In this document: piece by piece, positions 44,709 to 53,346 of the stretch
How the letters are laid out: the number at the start of each line of letters is the position of its first letter
Numbering within the stretch: the first letter of the stretch is position 1
Origin: Planctomycetales bacterium
GTDB lineage: Bacteria > Planctomycetota > Planctomycetia > Isosphaerales > Isosphaeraceae
Direction of reading: 5' to 3'
Assembly: GCA_027452145.1 (NCBI GenBank)
Contig: DAIDHB010000158.1
Span: 25,662-89,661, forward strand
Length of the DNA: 64,000 nt
The notes under the pieces: model-generated
Databases searched by the model: none
The model's input: the letters and a program-made list of their open reading frames with translations, nothing else
Told to the model about the DNA's origin: nothing
Translations under genes and position numbers: made by a program

Positions 44709-45994
44709 GGCGAACTCGGCTCCTCGTCGTCCACGGTCAGCGAAACGTACCAGGCGACGCCCCGGGTGAACGTGCTCTCGCCGGCGCCGACGATCGGCCG
44801 GTGATCGCCGAGCAGGTGCAGGATCGCCTCGATCCGGCCCGGCTCGAACAGGTGCGCGACGGTCGCAGTCAGCTCGACGGCCCCGCCCGGCAGCGGCCGG
44901 TACGGGACCACCGCGGCGTGGAAGTGACCCTGCACTTCCGCCGGCCCGGATCCTCCCGTTCCCATCGGCCGGACGTACCGCGCGAGCCTCGGGCCTGGCG
45001 TGCGCGCCGCCACTCCGACCACCAGCGCCGTGCTGCGGGCATACTCGGGCTCGGGCGTGAATGAGAGCCAGTCGCGCACGTCGGGGTGCTCGAACGGATC
45101 GACCGAACCGCCGAGCCCGACCGGCGATCGCCGAATCGCCGCGCCGACCAGGCCGTCGCACTCGCCGGCGAGCACGACGCCGACCACGCTTCCGCCGGCC
45201 AGATCAAGGCAGGCATCGGCGATATGACTCAGGCCGACCGCCGCGGCCGCGCCGGGCTCTCCTCGAGCCTCGAACCGGAGCAATGCCGGACACTCGGCCG
45301 GGAAGGCCAGACCGTGCAGCACGCGAACCGTCGGCACGAATGCCCCGGCGGCGTGCTCGAAGTCGGGACGCCCCGGCCCGCCGCTCGGCCGATACGCGGC
45401 GACCCCCGCGATCCCCAGGAACTCGCCAAACCGACCGCGGCACGCCTCGAAGCTCGGCCCGAGCGCGCCCAGGCCCAGTGCCACCGACCCCGGCGCCGCC
45501 CGCCACGGCTGCTCGTCCGCGGGGACATAACCGCGCCCCGGGAGCCGCGACGGGTCCCCCATCAGCGCGAGCGGCCGAGTTTCCCCGCCGCCCGGGCCGG
45601 GGAAGACCTGGAGCGTCATCTCGTGCCGCTCGATCGTCTCGGAGCGCGCGGAGGCGGACTCAAAGGCGGCCGGCCCCGGTGTCGTCGACGGCCCCTCGGC
45701 GTGAAGGAGCTGGAACACGCCCGTCAGCCGCAGAACGTGGCCCACCTCCTCGGAATCGGCCACGATCCGCAGCCGCCCGCCGATCCCGCGCAACTGCCGG
45801 TGATAGCGAACCAGAACCCCGATTCCGTTCGAGCTGAGATAGGACACGCCTGCCATGTCGACCCGGACGTCGAGCCCTCCGGCTCGCACCACCTCGTCGA
45901 ACCGGTCCGACAGGTAGGACGACCACCCCGAGTCGAGACTGCCGACGAGGACCATCTCGGTGAACTCGGCCGTGCGACGGATCTGGCAGTCCAT
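44705..45994 (-). CDS. STAS-domain protein with large uncharacterised C-terminal domain
   Basis: 429 aa, no signal peptide. Residues ~1-105 are a STAS domain of the anti-sigma-factor-antagonist type, with the phosphorylatable serine region VSYLSSNGIGVLVRYHRQL. Residues ~140-425 are an unknown alpha/beta region with LALMGDPSRLPGRGY, GSVALGLGALG, AVGLSHIADACLDL, SVVGVVLAGECDGLVGAAIR, and VELTATVAHLFEPGRI. I know no family for it. It lies between the binding-protein gene (upstream, separated by a palindromic element) and the permease (ATGA overlap). The coupling to a transporter suggests that it regulates the permease or reports transport to a kinase. AAGGA lies 8 nt before the ATG. Confidence 0.85.
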   Translation of the reverse strand: MDCQIRRTAEFTEMVLVGSLDSGWSSYLSDRFDEVVRAGGLDVRVDMAGVSYLSSNGIGVLVRYHRQLRGIGGRLRIVADSEEVGHVLRLTGVFQLLHAEGPSTTPGPAAFESASARSETIERHEMTLQVFPGPGGGETRPLALMGDPSRLPGRGYVPADEQPWRAAPGSVALGLGALGPSFEACRGRFGEFLGIAGVAAYRPSGGPGRPDFEHAAGAFVPTVRVLHGLAFPAECPALLRFEARGEPGAAAAVGLSHIADACLDLAGGSVVGVVLAGECDGLVGAAIRRSPVGLGGSVDPFEHPDVRDWLSFTPEPEYARSTALVVGVAARTPGPRLARYVRPMGTGGSGPAEVQGHFHAAVVPYRPLPGGAVELTATVAHLFEPGRIEAILHLLGDHRPIVGAGESTFTRGVAWYVSLTVDDEEPSSP

Positions 45995-46040
45995 GACGCG
46001 TCCTTCAAACTTCCGGGATTCACCACTAAAAGGAAGCAGA

Positions 46041-46160
46041 GAAGACTTAACCGCGAAAAACGCGAAAAACGCGAAAAGAGAGCAGAGATTGGATCCACAA
46101 ATAACAAGTATTCATGATTTTCAATTTCGCTTTTTTCGCGTTTTTCGCGGTTAAGTCTTC
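46041..46160. repeat. CGCGAAAAA-arm palindromic element, copy 2
   Basis: Core 46049-46152 (104 bp) with arms extended to 46041 and 46160. The two arms match as inverted repeats over 36 nt with one mismatch, beginning GAAGACTTAACCGCG. The centre is AT-rich (around ACAAATAACAAGTATTC) and unrelated to copies 1 and 3. It lies between the binding-protein gene and the STAS gene on the same strand, so it may tune expression within the operon. Confidence 0.9.
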
Positions 46161-46190
46161 CGAAGATCCATCGCCGGTTGGTCTCGACTC

Positions 46191-48218
46191 TCACCTCGTC
46201 CCCGGCCGCGCCGGGAGGACCTCGTCGGCCGTCTTGATCCAGGATTCGGGGATCGCGATTCCGCACTGTCGAGCGGTTTCCAGGTTCACCGCGCGGGCCG
46301 CGCGGGTCGTGACGCGGAACGGGATTTTCGCCGGGTCGTGCCCGCGGATCACCTCGGCGGCGAGCCGGCCGGCGTCGCGGCCGTTCTCGGCGAAATCCGC
46401 CCCGACGGCCAGCACGGCCCCCAGCTTCACCTGGGTGGGCGCGAAGGTGAACAGCGGCCGTCTCGCGGTCGCGGCCGCGCGGGCGATCGCCGGGAACGAG
46501 GCGTTGGTCAGCGCGTCCGAGATCTGGCAAATCACATCGACTCCTGACTGGCACAAGCTGGCCGCCGCGTCAGGAACCTCGGCGGGGCCGTCGACCGGCA
46601 GGCTGACCAGCTCGAGGCCCTCAGCACGCAGCGGCTCGACGAATCGCTGCCGCGCCAGGACCGAGTTGACCTCGCTCGTGGCGAACAGCGTCCCGACCCG
46701 CCGGGCGTTCGGCATGAGCTGGCGGACCGTCCGGGCCATCTCGGCGTAGGGGAGCGACAGGCTGACCCCCGTCACATTCGGCCGGTGGTCCGAGTCGGAC
46801 TTCCCCGCGCCCGCCGCTACAGGGTCGAGCACGCCCGCGAAGACAACAGGCTTGCGGTCGACCTTCCGTACGGTGGCCTGGAGCGTCACCGTCCCGATCG
46901 CGATGATCAGGTCGGTGTCGTCGCCGTTCAGCGCATCGATCATCATGTTGAGTGTGCCGATGTCCCCCTGGGCGTTGCGATAGCTCATCGTGTAATCCCG
47001 GCCATCAACCAGGCCGGATTCCTTGAGCGACCGCTGGACCCCGGCCACCAGCTCGTCGAGCACCGGCGACTCGCTGTAGCACGCCAGGCCGACCTTCCAT
47101 GTTCGCGACGGCCGACGCCCGCTCGGCCTCTCCTCTTGCCGCGCGTGGCGGCGTACCGGCCCCCTCTGCTCGACCACGACGTCGGCCTGCGCGTCGACCT
47201 CGGGCGGGATGCTCCATCCCCCGGCGAGGGTTGCCAGCGCGACCCGGTTGATCCAGAGCTCGGGCGGGACCTCGTAATGGATCGGCATGGCCGAGGGGGA
47301 CTCGCCGTCGAGCACGCGGCCGGCCAGCCGGCCGACCGACTTGCCCACGCGGAAGTAGTCGGCGCCCAGGTCAAACAGGGTGCCGCGAGCCGCCGAGCCC
47401 GGGATGCTGGTAAACACCGGCACGCCTCTCGACCGCGCCGGGACGATCGCGGCCTCGAGCGACGAGAGCACGGTGTTGTCCCCGCCCACCCAGATCGCCT
47501 CGGCCCCCTGCCCCACAAGGGACGCGACCGCCTCGCGCACGGCGGTCGAGCTATCGACGCTCGCCTCCAGCAGCGTGATCCCCAGCTCCTTGCAGACCGC
47601 GCGGGCGAGCCGCATGCCGGCCTCCGAGTTCGATTCGGAAGGGTTCCACGCGACCCCGACCTTTGCCACCTTCGGCGACAGCCGCCGGGCCATCCGGAAC
47701 GTCTCGGCCACCGGCTGCATCGTCCCCAGGCCGACCAGGTACGGCGGATGCTTCATCGGGTCATCCGCCGCGATCCCCACCCCAGCGCCCACGGGGTCGC
47801 TCACCATGCCGAAGACATGAGGACGCCGCGTCTCCCGGTTCGCGCCAGCCACCGCCTGGAGGCTGGGCGTCGACAACGTGACGATCAGCTCGTCATCCCC
47901 GCCGACGATCGCCCGGGCCATCATGTGCGACGTCGCCGTGTCCCCCTCGGCGCAATACCGATGCACCCGCAGCGTCGTCCCCTCTTCATAACCGGCCTCG
48001 GCCAGGCCGGCCAGCACGCCGCGGGCTCCTTCGTCGATCGTCGCCTGCGAGATGTTCTGGAACAGCGCGACCGAGCGGACCTTCGCCGCCCGATCCGATC
48101 CCGCGCCGGCCGGTTCGGAACTCCCGCGCGGGGGCTTGCGGTCCATCAGCAGCAGAGCCGCCGACGCCAGCACGATCAGGAAGACGGCCAGCCATAATCG
48201 CAACAGACTCTTGAGCAT
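46191..48218 (-). CDS. Tandem ABC substrate-binding protein (two DUF534-type domains)
   Basis: 675 aa, about twice the usual length. One N-terminal membrane anchor or signal (LLRLWLAVFLIVLASAALLL). Two homologous periplasmic-binding domains follow: ~47-350 (VALFQNISQATIDEGARGVL, ELIVTLSTPSLQAVAG, HVFGMVSDPVGAGVG, VGVAWNPSESNSEAG, DLGADYFRVGKSVGRLAG) and ~380-670 (VGLACYSESPVLDELVAGV, DLIIAIGTVTLQATV, VVFAGVLDPVAAGAG, VGTLFATSEVNSVLA, AVGADFAENGRDAGRLAA). The repeat of the same landmarks shows an internal duplication with divergence. A basic linker (RHARQEERPSGRRPSR) separates the halves. Ligand unknown; relatives bind aromatic amino acids or other small molecules. Confidence 0.9.
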   Translation of the reverse strand: MLKSLLRLWLAVFLIVLASAALLLMDRKPPRGSSEPAGAGSDRAAKVRSVALFQNISQATIDEGARGVLAGLAEAGYEEGTTLRVHRYCAEGDTATSHMMARAIVGGDDELIVTLSTPSLQAVAGANRETRRPHVFGMVSDPVGAGVGIAADDPMKHPPYLVGLGTMQPVAETFRMARRLSPKVAKVGVAWNPSESNSEAGMRLARAVCKELGITLLEASVDSSTAVREAVASLVGQGAEAIWVGGDNTVLSSLEAAIVPARSRGVPVFTSIPGSAARGTLFDLGADYFRVGKSVGRLAGRVLDGESPSAMPIHYEVPPELWINRVALATLAGGWSIPPEVDAQADVVVEQRGPVRRHARQEERPSGRRPSRTWKVGLACYSESPVLDELVAGVQRSLKESGLVDGRDYTMSYRNAQGDIGTLNMMIDALNGDDTDLIIAIGTVTLQATVRKVDRKPVVFAGVLDPVAAGAGKSDSDHRPNVTGVSLSLPYAEMARTVRQLMPNARRVGTLFATSEVNSVLARQRFVEPLRAEGLELVSLPVDGPAEVPDAAASLCQSGVDVICQISDALTNASFPAIARAAATARRPLFTFAPTQVKLGAVLAVGADFAENGRDAGRLAAEVIRGHDPAKIPFRVTTRAARAVNLETARQCGIAIPESWIKTADEVLPARPGTR

Positions 48219-48267
48219 CCAGGAATCCGGTTGGAGAGAAGAATCACGCCGAAGGTCGTCCCGTCTC

Positions 48268-49227
48268 CTACGTCCGTTGCAGGCCGGTTGTGACGAGCTC
48301 GAGGAACTCGCGGGCGCGGCGGGCCATCGTGTCGACGCCCTCGGGGTCCGCCGGCCTCGGCAGGAGCGGCGCGAAGATATTCTCACAGCAGAGCGGCATG
48401 TCGCGCCCGGTGAACGCCACGGGCTGGAGCAGGCGATAATGGTCGATCTCGCCCAGGCCCGGCCCGCAATCCTCGTCGTTCGGGACGTTGCGGTGGTCCT
48501 TGATGCAAAAGCTCCAGACCAGCTCAGCGCAGCCGCGCAGGTCGGGGATCGGGTCAACGTTCAGATAGTCCATCACGTTGCCGGCGTCGTAGTTCACCCG
48601 CACGCCCTCGTCGTCCACGTCGCGGACGATCGCCGCGCAGGCGGCTCCCGTACCGGTCTCGCCGCCATGCTGCTTGATCACGATCGTCACGCCGTGGTCG
48701 CGCGCCATCGGGCCGAGCTTCTTGAAGCGTTCGACCCAGACCTTCCGATCGGCGCCGCGGGTATGGCCGAAGGTGAGGACGTGCCGCACCCCGGCGGCCT
48801 CGGCCTGGTGGATCCTCGAGCGGAAGATCTCGGGGGCATCGGGCGCCTCGGGATAGACCATCGAGAACATCATCAGGGGCTCGAGGCCCAGGTCGCGGCA
48901 CCTGCGCCCCAGTTCCCGCGCGCATTCCGGCGAGGCATCGGCCGCAACAACGGGCACCTCGCTCGCCCCGTCGCGGTGCGTCGTCCCCCACGCGACATAT
49001 CGATAGCCGGCCGCCCGGATGCCCCGCAGCGCCCTCTCGAGAGAGAACCGGGAATACGGCAAGGTCATGCAGGCGATCTGGAATCGCGTGGGCTTGCCAG
49101 GGCCAACTGACGCCCGCCCAGCGAGGGCCGTTCCAGCCGCCAGACCGATCAGCCCGGCCGCGGACGTGCGGAGCCAGGTGCGACGATCCAGCAATCCCGG
49201 GCCGAAGCCGTCGATGTCGTGATTCAT
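48268..49227 (-). CDS. Tat-exported sugar phosphate isomerase/epimerase-like protein
   Basis: 319 aa. A Tat signal at the N-terminus contains LDRRTWLRTSAAGLIGLAAG. The mature part is an AP-endonuclease-2/xylose-isomerase-like TIM barrel: LERALRGIRAAGYRYVAWG, VTIVIKQHGGETG, VRVNYDAGNVMDYL and WSFCIKDHRN are consistent with metal-binding Glu/Asp/His positions. The substrate cannot be named; many planctomycete proteins of this type act on unusual sugars or inositols. It is 20 nt from the PIG-L deacetylase gene on the same strand, so the pair may act on one glycan. Confidence 0.85.
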   Translation of the reverse strand: MNHDIDGFGPGLLDRRTWLRTSAAGLIGLAAGTALAGRASVGPGKPTRFQIACMTLPYSRFSLERALRGIRAAGYRYVAWGTTHRDGASEVPVVAADASPECARELGRRCRDLGLEPLMMFSMVYPEAPDAPEIFRSRIHQAEAAGVRHVLTFGHTRGADRKVWVERFKKLGPMARDHGVTIVIKQHGGETGTGAACAAIVRDVDDEGVRVNYDAGNVMDYLNVDPIPDLRGCAELVWSFCIKDHRNVPNDEDCGPGLGEIDHYRLLQPVAFTGRDMPLCCENIFAPLLPRPADPEGVDTMARRAREFLELVTTGLQRT

Positions 49228-49246
49228 CGTGTTCGCCCCCGTTCTG

Positions 49247-50143
49247 TCAGGGTCTGTCCACCCCCGCTGGCTCGTCGGCCCATTTCCTCGTCACGACCGT
49301 CGAGTCCGCCCTCGCGTCGTGCGGCAGGAACGGGAACAGCCGGGCCCGCGCCGCGGCATCCAGCGGCGCCCCATATTCCGACACCTCAAACGCCTCGATC
49401 AGCCGGACCTTTGCCCCTCGGTCCTCGCCGTAGGTCTGCACCACTGCGTCGCGATACCGGTCGGCCAGGGGTTCGATCCGCTCGCGAATCCGGCCGGCGA
49501 GCCACGCCCGGCGGGCGACGTCGCCCTGCGGCACCTGCTCGGGATGGCCCGCGTTGTACGGCAGCCACTCGTAAAACTGCGACTCGTGCCGGTGCAGCAT
49601 GTCGACCACCCGGTCGAAGACGTCGTCGATGTCGACCACGACATCCGGCTCGAACCGGCAGGGGCGTGTGAACGCGTCCGAGAAGTGCAGAATCACCGGG
49701 CAGGCGGCCAGGTGTGGTACCTCGGGGCAGATCGAGGGGACCGTCAGCAGATACGACGCATCCTGCACCAGCAGCCCGGTGAAGCGGTGATCCGGGTGGT
49801 AGTCGTTCGACCGGTGGGTGATGATCAGGTCGGGGCGGGCCGACCGGATCAGCCGGATCACCTCGCGGCGGTTTTCCAGCCGGTCGTCGAGCTCGCCGTC
49901 GTGGTGGGCGAGGATGTCGTAGGTCGCCCCGATGACCGCGGCGGCCGCCGTCGCCTCGGCCCGTCGCCGCTTCACCAGTGCCGGTCCCGGCATCGCATGA
50001 TGGCCGGCGCGGCCGTCGGTCAGGCTCACCAGGCGTACCTTGTGGCCGCCGGCGCACCAGTGCGCCGCGGTCCCGCCCGCCTTGATGTCCGCGTCGTCCG
50101 GATGGGCGCCGATGATGAGGATGCTGAGAGGTGGGTTGGCCAT
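49247..50143 (-). CDS. PIG-L/LmbE family deacetylase
   Basis: 298-aa cytoplasmic protein. Zinc-binding AHPDDADIKAGGT at the N-terminus (the AHPDD motif) and the later His in RSNDYHPDHRFTG complete the metal site. The family removes acetyl groups from N-acetylglucosaminyl substrates, such as mycothiol, bacillithiol or GPI precursors. No partner glycosyltransferase is adjacent, so the substrate is unknown. Pairing with the isomerase-like gene 20 nt downstream suggests a small carbohydrate pathway. Confidence 0.92.
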   Translation of the reverse strand: MANPPLSILIIGAHPDDADIKAGGTAAHWCAGGHKVRLVSLTDGRAGHHAMPGPALVKRRRAEATAAAAVIGATYDILAHHDGELDDRLENRREVIRLIRSARPDLIITHRSNDYHPDHRFTGLLVQDASYLLTVPSICPEVPHLAACPVILHFSDAFTRPCRFEPDVVVDIDDVFDRVVDMLHRHESQFYEWLPYNAGHPEQVPQGDVARRAWLAGRIRERIEPLADRYRDAVVQTYGEDRGAKVRLIEAFEVSEYGAPLDAAARARLFPFLPHDARADSTVVTRKWADEPAGVDRP

Positions 50144-50405
50144 GTCGGTGTCTCGTCTGACTCGTTGCGGCGCCTGGGCTCCCCTCTTCCCGAGCGTCCT
50201 GGTTCATCCCAGGAGGCCGCGATGTTCCGGGCAGAAGGCCAACTTCGCCGATTTCCTTGAGTCGGGCAAGCCGGGACCGGGCCGCGCGGCGCTCCTCGTA
50301 CGCGGCGGCCATCTCCTCTTGCGATGCCCGGCGGTTTGCGTCAGCCTGAAAGCGGACGGCCCGCGAAGGACGACGGGCCACTGGACGCGTGGAGGCCGCT
50401 ATCCA

Positions 50406-51698
50406 ATGAATCGCCGCGTGATCGCCTGGGCGGGCATCCTGGTGCTGTCGGTTTCGGTGTCGACTCCGGCCGGCTCGGACGACATCCGCACGGTTGAGGT
50501 CCCGCTCGGCGCCGCGGGCGACGTGCCCGTCGCCGAGATCGTCGCGCGGCTCGCGACCGCCAGCGGCCTCGCGATCGAGCGGCCCCCGGCCGGGCTGACC
50601 CTCTCCACCCGCGGGCTCTCGCGCGCCCTGACGAAGGCCCTGCTCGCCGAGGCGCTCGGGCCCGGGGTCGACATCGCCTTCAGCCCGCGCGCGATGGTCC
50701 TGAAGTTCGACGCGGGCGTGCTGTCGCCTGCGCGCCGGGCCGAATGGACGAGGCGACTTCGCGACCTGGCCGATCGCGCGACCGAGGCCGCCAATCGCCG
50801 CGAGAACTACGGCATGCACGCCCTGTCGTCGTATCGCCCCAACGACCCCTCTCGGCCGACGATCTGCATGGTCCACGGGCTGAATTCGTCGTCCGGCGGC
50901 TTCGTCTACGTGATCCCCTGGCTCGAGGAGGCCGGCTATGGGATCGTCATCTATGACTACCCGTTCAACCAGCCGATCGGCGAGTCGTGCGCGGCGTTCG
51001 CCCGCGACTGGGCGGCGTTCCGCAAGAAGACGGGCGACCGCCAGCCCTGGGCGATCTTCGCCCACTCGATGGGCGCGCTACTCGCCCGGTCGCTCATCGA
51101 GGACGACGCCACCTGGGCGGGCGACGTGTCGTCGCTGATCATGGTCGCGCCGGTCAACCAGGGCTCGAACCTGGCGCGGGTGCAGACGGTCGTCCAGCTC
51201 CTCAATGGCCTCCAGTCGATCAACGAGAAGAAGACGTCGCGGGCGATGCTGCACCTGGCCGACGGCACGGGCCAGTCCGCCCGGGACATGCTGCCGGGAA
51301 GCCCCTTCCTCAGGAAGCTGAATCGCCGTCCACGGCGCGAGGGCGTGGCGTATCACATCATCGCCGGCGATCGGGGCATCCTCACCCCCGAGGCCCGCGC
51401 GCGGATCGAGGCCCAGCTCGGCCTGACCAATCGCAACGCCGGACTGTTCGGCCGTCTGGCCCAGGCGGCGGCCGCCGACCTGCCAGCCGTGCTCGACGAG
51501 CTGACCGACGGCAGTGGCGACGGCGCCGTCGCGGTTGATCGCACCCGGCTTGACGGCGTCGAGGACCATGTCGTGATCCACGCCAACCACGCCGAGTTGA
51601 TCCGCGCCCCCCTGCTCTTCTCCGAGCCCGGACCCGTGGCCTGCATGCCCGACGTGTTGCGCCGGCTCGACGCCGATCGGCGGCGAAAACAGAAATAA
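50406..51698 (+). CDS. Exported alpha/beta-hydrolase (lipase-like)
   Basis: 430 aa with a signal peptide (VIAWAGILVLSVSVSTPAGS). Residues ~25-115 are a separate small domain (VPVAEIVARLATASGLAIE...) resembling STN/secretin-type modules. The hydrolase spans ~150-400: MVHGLNSSSGGFVYVIPWL (oxyanion HG), AHSMGALLARSLI with the nucleophile in G/A-x-S-x-G form, and a likely His in HVVIHANHAEL. Similar to esterases or PGAP1-like lipases. Divergent from the PIG-L gene across 262 nt. Two possible cap-region helices (QTVVQLLNGLQSINE) are visible. Confidence 0.82.
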   Translation: MNRRVIAWAGILVLSVSVSTPAGSDDIRTVEVPLGAAGDVPVAEIVARLATASGLAIERPPAGLTLSTRGLSRALTKALLAEALGPGVDIAFSPRAMVLKFDAGVLSPARRAEWTRRLRDLADRATEAANRRENYGMHALSSYRPNDPSRPTICMVHGLNSSSGGFVYVIPWLEEAGYGIVIYDYPFNQPIGESCAAFARDWAAFRKKTGDRQPWAIFAHSMGALLARSLIEDDATWAGDVSSLIMVAPVNQGSNLARVQTVVQLLNGLQSINEKKTSRAMLHLADGTGQSARDMLPGSPFLRKLNRRPRREGVAYHIIAGDRGILTPEARARIEAQLGLTNRNAGLFGRLAQAAAADLPAVLDELTDGSGDGAVAVDRTRLDGVEDHVVIHANHAELIRAPLLFSEPGPVACMPDVLRRLDADRRRKQK

Positions 51699-51819
51699 TT
51701 CGGATTCGCCCGCCTCTCGGGATCGAAGACCCGGGGTCTTGGGATTTGGCGAACCTTCGATTAATCTGTTGCGACGCCAGGGACGATCCCGCGCCTCCGA
51801 TCCGCATGAGGACGCTCCG

Positions 51820-53310
51820 ATGTCGCAGACAGCGCTGCCGGCCGAGGACAACATTTCCCCCGGGTCCAGAAGACAGGATCGTCATCCGGCGGGCCTTTAT
51901 CTCCTGTTCGCCAGCGAGATGTGGGAGCGCTATGGCTTCTACACGGCGGCCGCCGTCGTGACGCTCTACCTCCAGCGCGGCGGGTTCGGCTGGTCGAAGA
52001 CCGAGGCCACCACGCTCTGGTCGTGGTACATGATGTTCGTCTATGGCTCGCCCCTGATCGGCGGCTGGCTGGCCGACAAGGTCCTGGGCTACCGCCGCTC
52101 GGTCCTGATCGGCGGCCTGTTCTTCATCGGCGGCTACGCACTGCTGGCCCAGGGCTCGCCCACCCTGCTCTACGTCGGCCTGGGGCTCCTGGTGACGGGC
52201 AACGGCTTCTTCAAGCCGAACGTCTCGACCATGGTCGGCAACCTCTACCCGACCAGCAGCCCGCTGAAGGATTCGGCCTATAACATCTTCTACATGGGCA
52301 TCAACATTGGGGCGTTGCTGGCCCCGATCCTGGCCGAGGTCGCGCTCCAGGTGCTCGCCGGGTCCGACGTGGTGGAGTTGTCCAAGAAGGGAACACAGCT
52401 CTCGACCGAGCAGGCCGCCAGCCTGCGCTCGGGCTACCTCGCCGCGTTCTACCTGGCCGCCGGCGGGATGACGATCGGCACGACGATCGTCGCCTTCTCG
52501 TACCGCTTGCTCGCACCGACCGAGCACCATGCGGTCGCGCCGAGTTCGCTTGATCCGGAGGCCGCGGCGGTGGCCGAGGATCTCGCCCCGGCGCCCGAGG
52601 AGAAATCGGCCATCGAGCAGGTGCCCGAGAAGGTCCGGATCACCGCACTGCTGGTGATCTTCGGGATCGTGATCGTGTTCTGGATGGTCTTCCACCAGAA
52701 CGGGATCACGATGACCTACTGGGCCGACGAGAACACCGACTGGAACGTGTCGGGGATTATCTCCAACTCGATCAATCCGTTCTGGATCGTCACGCTCTCG
52801 CTGCCGCTGGTCTGGGTGTGGAACTGGCTGCGCCGGAAGGGGCGCGAGCCGTCGACACCCACGAAGATGGCGATCGGGATGTTCCTGACCAGCCTGGCGT
52901 TCTTCATCCTGTTCGTCGCGGCGAAGTCCGGGGGCGACCAGACGTTCGTGACCGACGACCAGGGGCATTATGTGCTCGACGATCACGGCGAATTCCAGGC
53001 GATCCAGAATCGCGTCTCGCCGCTCTGGCTGATCGGGGCCTACCTTGTGATCTCGCTCGGCGAGTTGATGCTCAGCCCGATGGGGCTGTCGCTGGTCTCG
53101 AAGGTCGCGCCCGCCCGGATGCGCGGGCTGATGATGGGCGGCTGGTTCGTCGCCACCGCGATCGGCAACAAGCTGACGGTCGTCGGCGTCTTCTGGACGC
53201 GCTGGTATCACTCGTCGTTCTGGCTGTTTTGCTCGCTGTGTGCGCTCGGCATGGCCTTCGTGCTCTTGCTTCTGCTCCGCCCCCTCAAGCGGGCGATGCC
53301 AGGTGTCTGA
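51820..53310 (+). CDS. POT-family proton-dependent oligopeptide transporter
   Basis: 496 aa with about 12-14 membrane helices. The family signatures are the N-terminal EMWERYGFYTAAAVV (ExxER motif) and the PTR2 motif NIFYMGINIGALLAPIL. Helices also include VTGNGFFKPNVSTMVGNLY, a typical segment after helix 4. It imports di- and tripeptides with protons. A charged loop with Pro/Glu (EAAAVAEDLAPAPEEKSAI) separates the two halves. The S9 peptidase gene 36 nt downstream on the same strand suggests a peptide-use operon. Confidence 0.93.
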   Translation: MSQTALPAEDNISPGSRRQDRHPAGLYLLFASEMWERYGFYTAAAVVTLYLQRGGFGWSKTEATTLWSWYMMFVYGSPLIGGWLADKVLGYRRSVLIGGLFFIGGYALLAQGSPTLLYVGLGLLVTGNGFFKPNVSTMVGNLYPTSSPLKDSAYNIFYMGINIGALLAPILAEVALQVLAGSDVVELSKKGTQLSTEQAASLRSGYLAAFYLAAGGMTIGTTIVAFSYRLLAPTEHHAVAPSSLDPEAAAVAEDLAPAPEEKSAIEQVPEKVRITALLVIFGIVIVFWMVFHQNGITMTYWADENTDWNVSGIISNSINPFWIVTLSLPLVWVWNWLRRKGREPSTPTKMAIGMFLTSLAFFILFVAAKSGGDQTFVTDDQGHYVLDDHGEFQAIQNRVSPLWLIGAYLVISLGELMLSPMGLSLVSKVAPARMRGLMMGGWFVATAIGNKLTVVGVFWTRWYHSSFWLFCSLCALGMAFVLLLLLRPLKRAMPGV

Positions 53311-53346
53311 CATCGCCGCAATCTCTCGACAACGGAAGGGCCCAGG

